From NCBI GenBank assembly GCA_938003595.1, contig CALKYH010000302.1, forward strand, positions 1 through 5,060: a stretch of 5,060 nucleotides of DNA, in the 5' to 3' direction. This stretch comes from an uncultured bacterium (GTDB lineage: Bacteria > Planctomycetota > Phycisphaerae > Phycisphaerales > UBA1924). A program made the translations under genes and the position numbers. Positions 1 through 4,425 of this stretch are shown piece after piece. The notes under the pieces were generated by a model, which saw only the letters and a program-made list of their open reading frames with translations, did not search any database and had not been told where the DNA came from. The first letter of the stretch is position 1, and each line of letters opens with the position of its first letter.

Positions 1-126
1 CAGTTCGACCCCGACGCGGTGGACGCCTTCCTCAAGGCCCGCCCGGAGATCGAGACGGTCTTCGACGCCTACCGCCCCGCGGCGCCGGACGAGAGCCAGA
101 CGCCGGTCAACCCCATCATGTACTGA
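1..126 (+). CDS. C-terminal end of probable HD-GYP domain phosphodiesterase (partial)
   Basis: Frame 1 is open from the window edge to a TGA at 124-126, giving 41 residues that begin QFDPDAVDAFLKARPEIETV. The string FDPDAVDAFL is the typical closing helix of HD-GYP domains (family pattern: G-T/S-x-F-D-P-x-V-V-x-A-F-L), found in response regulators that degrade cyclic di-GMP in the cytoplasm. The catalytic HD and GYP motifs lie upstream of the window, so activity and any receiver domain cannot be judged. After the FDP helix comes a short Pro-rich tail ending PVNPIMY. It is followed 44 bp later by flgB on the same strand, so a role in motility or surface-behaviour control is a fair inference from context. 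The alternative is another HD-family phosphohydrolase. Confidence 0.68.
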   Translation, partial: QFDPDAVDAFLKARPEIETVFDAYRPAAPDESQTPVNPIMY

Positions 127-127
127 G

Positions 128-143
128 CCGCCCCGGGCGGTTT
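128..143 (+). terminator. Short GC hairpin plus TTT after the HD-GYP gene (weak terminator-like)
   Basis: Two bases after the TGA, CCGCC-CCG-GGCGG forms a perfect 5-bp stem with a 3-nt loop (128-140), followed by only three T residues. The stem is short and the U-tract poor, so it may be a weak intrinsic terminator separating the upstream gene from the flagellar operon, or a chance GC palindrome. It abuts the sigma-54-like element at 142. Confidence 0.28.
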
Positions 144-158
144 GGCGCCCCGATTGCG
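142..158 (+). promoter_or_regulatory. Candidate sigma-54 (-24/-12) promoter upstream of flgB
   Basis: The sequence TTGGCGCCCCGATTGCG carries the -24 GG at 144-145 and the -12 GC at 156-157 with exactly 10 bases between, the invariant spacing for RpoN. Against the consensus TTGGCACR-N4-TTGCW it keeps TTGGC, the following C and TTGC. It differs at the A, the R and the final W. Sigma-54 control of rod and hook genes is established in many flagellated bacteria. The predicted transcription start (about 12 nt after the -12 C) is near 169, only about 2 nt before the flgB ATG. No activator-binding site could be identified by eye. Confidence 0.5.
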
Positions 159-170
159 GATGGGCTCGGC

Positions 171-611
171 ATGTTCATCCGTGAGCTGGCCACCGCCGAC
201 GCGATCCCCTCCCTGGAGGCGACGATCCAGTTCGCCTCGGCGCGGCAGCGGATCCTGGCGCACAACATCGCCAACATCGACACGCCGGACTTCATCCAGA
301 AGGATGTGCCCCCGGCGGAGTTCCAGACGCTCCTGGGCGAGGCGGTCAACCGCCGGCGGGAGCGGTGGGGCGGGCACCGGGGGGAGCTGGGCTTCCGCTC
401 GACGCGTGCGATCCGGGCGGATGACCACGGAGGGTTCCGGCTGCTGCCGCAGGAGCCGCGCCCCGGGCTGCTGTTCCACGACCGGAACAACCGCGATGTG
501 GAGCGTTTGATGCAGGACCAGGTGGAGAATGTGAGTCAGCACCGCGTGGCGACGGAGTTGCTGCGGTCGCGATACAACCAGCTCGGCACAGCGATTGCGG
601 GCCGTATCTAA
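171..611 (+). CDS. flgB: Flagellar basal-body proximal rod protein FlgB
   Basis: The product has 146 residues, close to the usual 130-140. FlgB is a proximal rod subunit, exported through the flagellar type III apparatus and assembled in the periplasm on the FliE/MS-ring base. The N-terminal amphipathic helix leads into NIANIDTPDF at residues 32-41, the rod/hook-family signature (NIAN-x-x-TP-x-Y/F). A variable middle (about 55-100) is followed by the C-terminal helix, about 108-146 (RNNRDVERLMQDQVEN onward), that packs against the N-terminal helix. There is no signal peptide, as expected for this export route. The ATG at 171 puts 31 residues before NIAN, similar to the 28 in the E. coli protein, and no GTG or TTG alternative occurs in that stretch. 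The upstream Shine-Dalgarno is poor (only GGA at 158-160), unlike most other genes here, which fits the possible near-leaderless start discussed for the promoter at 142. The gap to flgC is 36 bp. Confidence 0.94.
   Translation: MFIRELATADAIPSLEATIQFASARQRILAHNIANIDTPDFIQKDVPPAEFQTLLGEAVNRRRERWGGHRGELGFRSTRAIRADDHGGFRLLPQEPRPGLLFHDRNNRDVERLMQDQVENVSQHRVATELLRSRYNQLGTAIAGRI
583..599 (+). promoter_or_regulatory. Candidate internal sigma-54 promoter in the 3' end of flgB, ahead of flgC
   Basis: The sequence TCGGCACAGCGATTGCG has GG at 585-586 and GC at 597-598, again exactly 10 bases apart. It matches the consensus TTGGCACR-N4-TTGCW except for the second T and the final W. It lies inside the flgB codons for L-G-T-A-I-A and uses the only Thr ACA and one of only two Ile ATT codons I find in the window; ACG/ACC and ATC are used almost everywhere else. 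The predicted start is near 610, at the flgB stop codon, giving a leader of roughly 38 nt to flgC that contains the GGA-loop hairpin at 622-636. Confidence 0.45.
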
Positions 612-621
612 AGGACGAGAC

Positions 622-636
622 GCCCCCGGAGGGGGC
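622..636 (+). promoter_or_regulatory. Hairpin with GGA triloop in the flgC leader
   Basis: GCCCCC-GGA-GGGGGC is a perfect 6-bp all-GC stem around a GGA triloop, ending 11 nt before the flgC ATG. It is not followed by a U-tract, so it is not an intrinsic terminator. The actual flgC ribosome-binding site, GAGG at 639-642 with 5-nt spacing, lies just outside the stem. It could be a binding site for an RNA regulator of the CsrA type, an mRNA-stabilising element, or chance. Confidence 0.4.
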
Positions 637-647
637 ATGAGGCAGCC

Positions 648-1079
648 ATGTACGGATCTCTGGACATCTCGACCAGCGGCATGGTGGCCCAGCGGACGCG
701 CCTGGAGGTCATCTCGGCCAACATCGCGAACGCGGACGCCGTGGCGGACGCGGACGGCAATCCGAACCCGTACCGGCGGCGCATCACGATGATGGCCCCG
801 GGAGACCCGACCTCGAGCAGCCGGGTGGGCCGGGCCGGCGGGGTGCATGTTGCCGAGATCGCGGAGGATTCCGCGCCGTTCGAGCCCCGATACGACCCGA
901 CGAACCCGTTCGCGTTCCCGGAGGGGCACGAGATGGCGGGCTATGTGCTGTACCCCAATGTGGACCCCATGATCGAGCAGGTGAACGCGCTGGAGGCGGC
1001 CAGGGCCTACGAGGCCAACATTGCGGCGGCCGAGGCGACGAAGACGATGATGGGGCAGGCTTTGCGCATCCTTGGGTAA
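648..1079 (+). CDS. flgC: Flagellar basal-body proximal rod protein FlgC
   Basis: The product has 143 residues, against about 134-150 for the family. FlgC is a proximal rod subunit, built above FliE/FlgB as part of the periplasmic drive shaft. The N-terminus reads MYGSLDISTSG, followed by NIANAD at 25-30, the FlgC form of the rod signature. The C-terminal half has the diagnostic GYV-x-YPNVDPMIE (99-110), the helix EAARAYEANIAAAEATK (116-132), and an LRILG end. The ATG at 648 is preceded by GAGG at 639-642, spacing 5 nt. The ATG at 637 is out of frame. The gene lies 36 bp after flgB, a gap that holds a stable GGA-loop hairpin. It may be read both from the promoter before flgB and from the internal one at 583. 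The stop codon is 42 bp from the fliE start. Confidence 0.95.
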   Translation: MYGSLDISTSGMVAQRTRLEVISANIANADAVADADGNPNPYRRRITMMAPGDPTSSSRVGRAGGVHVAEIAEDSAPFEPRYDPTNPFAFPEGHEMAGYVLYPNVDPMIEQVNALEAARAYEANIAAAEATKTMMGQALRILG

Positions 1080-1109
1080 TTGTTGCGCGTCGTCTTTGCG
1101 CGGCGCTTT

Positions 1110-1114
1110 GAGGA
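1110..1114 (+). promoter_or_regulatory. Ribosome-binding site that fixes the fliE start
   Basis: GAGGA lies 7 nt before the ATG at 1122. The open frame extends upstream to a TTG at 1080, directly after the flgC stop, but that codon has no comparable site and would add 14 residues (MLRVVFARRFEELV) foreign to FliE. The ATG at 1122 is therefore chosen. Confidence 0.8.
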
Positions 1115-1121
1115 ACTGGTC

Positions 1122-1451
1122 ATGAGCGACCCCCTGGGACTGATCGGCGGCGCCGGAGCGGTGAACCCGCTGCAGCCGCGCCCCGGAAACCCCGCGACCC
1201 CCGCCGGCGGCCAGCCGGTGGACCCGAACGCGCCGACCTTCAAGGACCTGCTCCTGGAGAACCTGAACCAGGTGAACAAGCTCCAGCAGGACGCGACGGC
1301 CGCGATCGAGGACCTGCAGACGGGTCGTCGGGACGATGTCGAGGGCGTGCTGATGGCGACCCAGAAGGCCGACACGGCGTTCCGGATGCTGCTGCAGGTG
1401 CGGAACAAGGTGGTCGAGGCGTACGACGAGCTGAAGCAGATCCGCGTCTGA
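1122..1451 (+). CDS. fliE: Flagellar hook-basal body complex protein FliE
   Basis: The product has 109 residues from the ATG at 1122, matching the usual size of about 100-110. FliE joins the MS ring and export gate to the first rod subunits and is one of the first proteins exported. Residues 1-37 are Pro/Gly-rich and low in order. From TFKDLLLENLNQVNKLQQ (39-56) onward the protein is helical, and it ends with the highly typical VRNKVVEAYDELKQIRV (93-109), the FliE C-terminal helix. The DVEGVLMATQKADTAFRML segment (72-90) also fits the family. Start choice rests on GAGGA at 1110-1114. It sits 42 bp after flgC and is followed by the only long gap in the operon (166 bp), so fliF may have some independent control. 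Confidence 0.93.
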   Translation: MSDPLGLIGGAGAVNPLQPRPGNPATPAGGQPVDPNAPTFKDLLLENLNQVNKLQQDATAAIEDLQTGRRDDVEGVLMATQKADTAFRMLLQVRNKVVEAYDELKQIRV

Positions 1452-1569
1452 GCCGGGAAGCAGGTTCGGCGGCTGGGCGGGGGGCGGCTGAGGCGGCCGG
1501 GGTCATTCAAGTGAAAAGCGGGCGCCGCCCGAACTAAGACGAGCGGCCACGGGCTTTCGTCTGGTGGCG

Positions 1570-1586
1570 CGTGCGCGGAGCGCACG
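1570..1586 (+). promoter_or_regulatory. Hairpin with GGA triloop in the fliF leader
   Basis: CGTGCGC-GGA-GCGCACG is a perfect 7-bp stem around a GGA triloop. It ends 15 nt before the AAGGAGG ribosome-binding site and 31 nt before the fliF ATG. It has the same loop and closing C-G pair as the hairpin in the flgC leader. No U-tract follows, so it is not a terminator. The role is unknown; an RNA-binding regulator such as CsrA is a hypothesis. Confidence 0.4.
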
Positions 1587-1601
1587 GTGGTTCGCATCGG
1601 C

Positions 1602-1608
1602 AAGGAGG
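1602..1608 (+). promoter_or_regulatory. Strong ribosome-binding site that fixes the fliF start
   Basis: AAGGAGG, the full anti-16S complement, sits 9 nt before the ATG at 1618. The frame is open upstream to a GTG at 1564, but that start would translate through the ribosome-binding site and add 18 residues unlike the FliF N-terminus. The ATG at 1618 is therefore preferred. Confidence 0.88.
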
Positions 1609-1617
1609 CCGAACACT

Positions 1618-3324
1618 ATGGACCGGCTAGGGCAGATCCTTGCCCGGATCAGGTCGTCGCTGACTTCCCTGACCGTCACGCAGAAGCTGCTGATCGGCAG
1701 CCTCGTGGTGGTGATGGGGATGACGCTGTTCCTCGTCACGCTGTGGACGGCTCAGCCCTCGATGGTGGAGCTGCTGCCGGTGGACTCTCCCGAGGCGCAG
1801 ACGCGGGCGGCGAGCTATCTGAAGGATCGCGCGCTGCCGCACCGCATCGGGCCGGGGGGCAAGGTGCTGGTGCCGGCGGGGATGCAGAGCACGCTGGTGG
1901 CGCAGATGGGGCAGGAGGGGGCGCTCCCGGACGACACCTCGCTGCTGTTCAGCAACCTGGCGCAGAAGACCTCGTGGACCTGGTCCGCGGCGGACAAGAA
2001 GCAGTTCGAGGTCATCGCGCTGCAGAACGAGCTGAGCAAGGTGATCGGGCAGTTCCGCGGGATCCGGAAGGCGAATGTCATCATCGATGTGCCCGCGCCC
2101 TCGGGCCTGGGCATGGCGGCGCGGAAGCCGACGGCGTCGGCGACGGTGTTCACGGTGAGCGGCGCCCCGATCGACCAGGACACGGTGGACGCGGTGGCGA
2201 ACCTGATCGCCAGCGCCCGGGCGGGGCTGGATGTGGACAGCGTGCGGGTGATCGACGGGTCGAACAACCGCCAGCGCCGGGCGCGGAACGAGGACATGGC
2301 CGCGGCGGGGACCTATCTCGAGCACGCGGCGAAGGTCGAGGAGCGGACGCGGGACCGCCTGCTGTCGCTGCTGGGGTATGTGCCCGGGGTGGTGATCGCG
2401 GTCAACGCCCAGGTGGATGTGCGCCGGACGGTGTCGGAGACGAACCGCGTGCTGGATGTGGGCAAGGGCACGGTGACGGCGCCGCTGCGGGAGACGACGG
2501 AGGAGCGCGTCGAGAGCGCCCCGCTGGCGGCGGCGGAGCCGGGCGTGCGGAGCAATGTGGGCCTGGACATCAACCGCGTGGCCGCGGCGGCGACCAAGTT
2601 CTCCGAGAAGCGGGCCGACGCCGAGATGCAGACCGAGTTCGGGCGGACGACCGAGCGCGTGGTGGACCCGCGCGGGATGCCGCTGAAGATCAACGCGACG
2701 ATCAACATCCCGCGCTCGTACTTCGCGGCGCTGTGGCGCGCGGAGAACGCGCCGGCGGCGGGGGGCGCGGCGCCGGAGCCGACGGACCAGGACCTGGGCC
2801 CGCTGGCCCAGCGCGAGATGGACCGGATCCGCGCGGATGTGCAGCCGCAGGTGGATTCGTCCGCGGGCGCGCCGGAGGGCGCGGGCTCGGCGGGCGAGGT
2901 GGTGGTGTCGATGATCCCGGACCTGGATCGCCTGCTGGGCGGGGGCCTGGACAACGCGGCGCAGGCGGGCGCGCTGGGCGGCGTGGCGTCGCTGGCGGCG
3001 CCGATGTCCGGCGCGATCAAGACCGCGGCGCTGGGCGGGCTGGCGCTGGTGGCGCTGGCGATGATGCTCATGATGGTGCGCAAGGCCACGCGGACCGACC
3101 CGCTGCCCTCGGCCGAGGAGCTGGTGGGCATGCCGCCGGCGCTGCAGCGCGGGAGCGATGTGGTCGGCGAGGCGGACGAGGCCGACGCCGCGCTGGCGGG
3201 CATCGAGCTGACCGACGAGCACATCAAGTCCCGCAAGCTGCGCGAGCAGGTGGAAGAGCTGGTCCGGACGAATCCGGACGACACGGCGATGCTGCTGAAC
3301 CGGTGGATCCAGTCCGACGAGTGA
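1618..3324 (+). CDS. fliF: Flagellar MS-ring protein FliF
   Basis: The product has 568 residues from ATG 1618, normal for FliF (about 530-580). FliF oligomerises in the cytoplasmic membrane into the MS ring, housing for the export gate and platform for FliG. Visible parts in order: a short cytoplasmic N-terminus; a first membrane helix about 23-43; ring-building motif 1 about 48-115 (ELLPVDSPEA, then KVLVPA); ring-building motif 2 about 125-215, with VIIDVPAPSG and PTASATVFTVSG like the family P-x-x-S...K-x-x-A-S-V pattern and VRVIDGS at its end; the third motif and collar region about 235-430, with a variable Ala/Gly/Pro-rich insert at 376-425; a second membrane helix about 468-487; and a cytoplasmic tail whose last about 35 residues (REQVEELVRTNPDDTAMLLNRW region, 542-563) are the FliG-binding helices. 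It is 36 bp ahead of fliG, its direct binding partner. The only oddity is the long upstream gap. Confidence 0.96.
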   Translation: MDRLGQILARIRSSLTSLTVTQKLLIGSLVVVMGMTLFLVTLWTAQPSMVELLPVDSPEAQTRAASYLKDRALPHRIGPGGKVLVPAGMQSTLVAQMGQEGALPDDTSLLFSNLAQKTSWTWSAADKKQFEVIALQNELSKVIGQFRGIRKANVIIDVPAPSGLGMAARKPTASATVFTVSGAPIDQDTVDAVANLIASARAGLDVDSVRVIDGSNNRQRRARNEDMAAAGTYLEHAAKVEERTRDRLLSLLGYVPGVVIAVNAQVDVRRTVSETNRVLDVGKGTVTAPLRETTEERVESAPLAAAEPGVRSNVGLDINRVAAAATKFSEKRADAEMQTEFGRTTERVVDPRGMPLKINATINIPRSYFAALWRAENAPAAGGAAPEPTDQDLGPLAQREMDRIRADVQPQVDSSAGAPEGAGSAGEVVVSMIPDLDRLLGGGLDNAAQAGALGGVASLAAPMSGAIKTAALGGLALVALAMMLMMVRKATRTDPLPSAEELVGMPPALQRGSDVVGEADEADAALAGIELTDEHIKSRKLREQVEELVRTNPDDTAMLLNRWIQSDE

Positions 3325-3342
3325 GATCGATTCGACGACCCC

Positions 3343-3356
3343 GCGCTGGAGAGCGC
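3343..3356 (+). promoter_or_regulatory. Hairpin presenting the fliG ribosome-binding site GGAG in its loop
   Basis: GCGCT-GGAG-AGCGC is a perfect 5-bp stem whose tetraloop GGAG (3348-3351) is also the Shine-Dalgarno of fliG, 9 nt from the ATG. It is the third gene leader in the window with GGA in a hairpin loop. Folding would leave the site exposed but spatially constrained, which could tune fliG translation or allow occlusion by a GGA-binding protein. Confidence 0.42.
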
Positions 3357-3360
3357 TCCT

Positions 3361-4398
3361 ATGCCACGCAAGCCCGGTGAGAAACTCTCGAACGACCCCG
3401 ACAAGCTCGACGGCCTGACCAAGGCGGCGATCATGCTGCTGGGCATGGACGCGGAGGTGGCGGGCGAGGTCCTCAAGAAGCTGCCGACCGACTCGGTGGA
3501 GCAGGTGACGCGCGAGCTGGCGAGCCTGGGGCGCGTGCCGCCGGATGTGCGCGACGCGGTGGTCGAGGAGTTCTACAACATCTCGATGGCGACGCAGCAC
3601 ATGAACGAGGGCGGCCTCGACTACGCCAAGGTGCTGCTCAAGCAGTCGCTGGACCCCAAGCTGGCGGAGAAGATCCTCGGGCAGATCCACACGCAGGTGC
3701 GGAAGGCGCCGTTCTCGTTCCTGCAGCGTGCCGAGAGCGAGAACCTGCTGACCTTCATCCAGGAGGAGCACCCGCAGACCATCGCCCTGATCATGTGCCA
3801 CCTGCCGCACCACAAGGCGTCGGAGGTGGTGAGCGGCCTGCCGATGCAGAAGCAGGTGGAGGTCATCAAGCGGATCGCGGACATGGAGCAGACGAACCCC
3901 GAGGTCATCCGCGAGGTGGAGAAGGGGCTGGAGTCGCGCCTGTCGAACATGATCATGCAGTCGATGGAGCGGGCCGGCGGCGTGCAGTCGGTGGCGGAGA
4001 TCCTGAACCTGATCGACCGCGCGACCGAGAAGCAGATCATGGAGGGGCTGGAGTCCGAGGACCCCGAGCTGGTGGAGCAGATCCGCCGCCTGATGTTCGT
4101 CTTCGAGGACATCAACATGGTGGACGAGAAGGGCATCCAGACGGTCCTGAAGGAAGTGGACAACGACGAGCTGGCGCTGGCGCTGAAGACGGCGTCGGAG
4201 GAGCTCAAGCAGAAGATCTTCGGGAACATGTCCGAGCGCGCCAGCCAGCTCATCAAGGAGGACATGGAGTTCATGGGCCCGGTGCGCGTCAGCGATGTCG
4301 AGGCGGCGCAGCAGCGGATCGTCGATGTCGTGCGCCGGCTGGAGGACGCCGGGGAGATCGTCATCTCCGGGCGCGGCGAAGAGGGCCTGGTCGTCTAA
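3361..4398 (+). CDS. fliG: Flagellar motor switch/rotor protein FliG
   Basis: The product has 345 residues (E. coli has 331). FliG sits on the FliF tail at the cytoplasmic face and meets the stator to generate torque; its middle domain binds FliM. The N-terminal domain about 15-115 starts LDGLTKAAIMLLGMD. The middle domain contains EHPQT at 136-140 (the EHPQR/T motif for FliM contact). The Gly-Gly hinge is at 206-207 in AGGVQSVAEIL. The C-terminal domain has MFVF at 245-248. Aligning the torque helix with E. coli, K264, R281, D288, D289 and R297 correspond to K276, R293, E300, D301 and R309, so all five charges are kept. The protein continues through GPVRVSDVEAAQQRIVDVVRRL and ends in a short tail. 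ATG 3361 has GGAG at 3348-3351. The fliH start is 27 bp downstream. Confidence 0.97.
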   Translation: MPRKPGEKLSNDPDKLDGLTKAAIMLLGMDAEVAGEVLKKLPTDSVEQVTRELASLGRVPPDVRDAVVEEFYNISMATQHMNEGGLDYAKVLLKQSLDPKLAEKILGQIHTQVRKAPFSFLQRAESENLLTFIQEEHPQTIALIMCHLPHHKASEVVSGLPMQKQVEVIKRIADMEQTNPEVIREVEKGLESRLSNMIMQSMERAGGVQSVAEILNLIDRATEKQIMEGLESEDPELVEQIRRLMFVFEDINMVDEKGIQTVLKEVDNDELALALKTASEELKQKIFGNMSERASQLIKEDMEFMGPVRVSDVEAAQQRIVDVVRRLEDAGEIVISGRGEEGLVV

Positions 4399-4425
4399 CG
4401 ACGGGGAAGGAAGCCGACAGGAGCC

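Larger units (their letters stand above)
1452..1617 (+). other. fliE-fliF intergenic region, 166 bp
   Basis: This is the only long gap between genes in the window. The first part is G-rich, with GGG or longer runs at 1455-1457, 1475-1477, 1479-1484 and 1499-1502. An A-rich patch follows at 1509-1517. A perfect hairpin CGGGC-GCC-GCCCG occupies 1519-1531. On the opposite strand this would be a stem followed by CTTTTC, a terminator-like arrangement, but no minus-strand gene is supported to its right. The hairpin at 1570-1586 and the fliF ribosome-binding site at 1602-1608 complete the region. I see no sigma-54 element with correct spacing and no convincing -35/-10 pair. Confidence 0.5.

Noticed and set aside
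1011..1025. TTGCGG in flgC resembling another -12 element, with the second Ile ATT codon
   Set aside because: No GG lies 10 bases upstream (positions 1011-1012 are GA; the nearest GG is 2 bases off).
1072..1086. A third sigma-54-like site before fliE (TTGGG...TTGC)
   Set aside because: The GG and GC are 9 bases apart instead of 10. RpoN spacing is strict, so this is probably chance.
1080..1121. N-terminal extension of FliE from TTG 1080
   Set aside because: There is no good ribosome-binding site for the TTG, while GAGGA sits correctly before ATG 1122, and the shorter protein has the family length.
1455..1502. Possible G-quadruplex in the fliE-fliF gap
   Set aside because: There are four GGG runs, but they are separated by loops of up to 17 bases, so a stable three-tier quadruplex is unlikely.
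1564..1617. N-terminal extension of FliF from GTG 1564
   Set aside because: It would translate through the AAGGAGG ribosome-binding site and the leader hairpin, and adds residues not typical of FliF.
1587..3380. A long plus-strand open frame overlapping fliF in another frame
   Set aside because: The translation is Gly/Ala/Arg-rich with no domain. It is a shadow of fliF caused by the lack of stop codons in GC-rich sequence.
4390..4402. Hairpin GTCGT-CTA-ACGAC across the fliG stop codon
   Set aside because: It is a short 5-bp stem without GGA in the loop and without a U-tract. It does not fit the series seen in other leaders and is likely chance.
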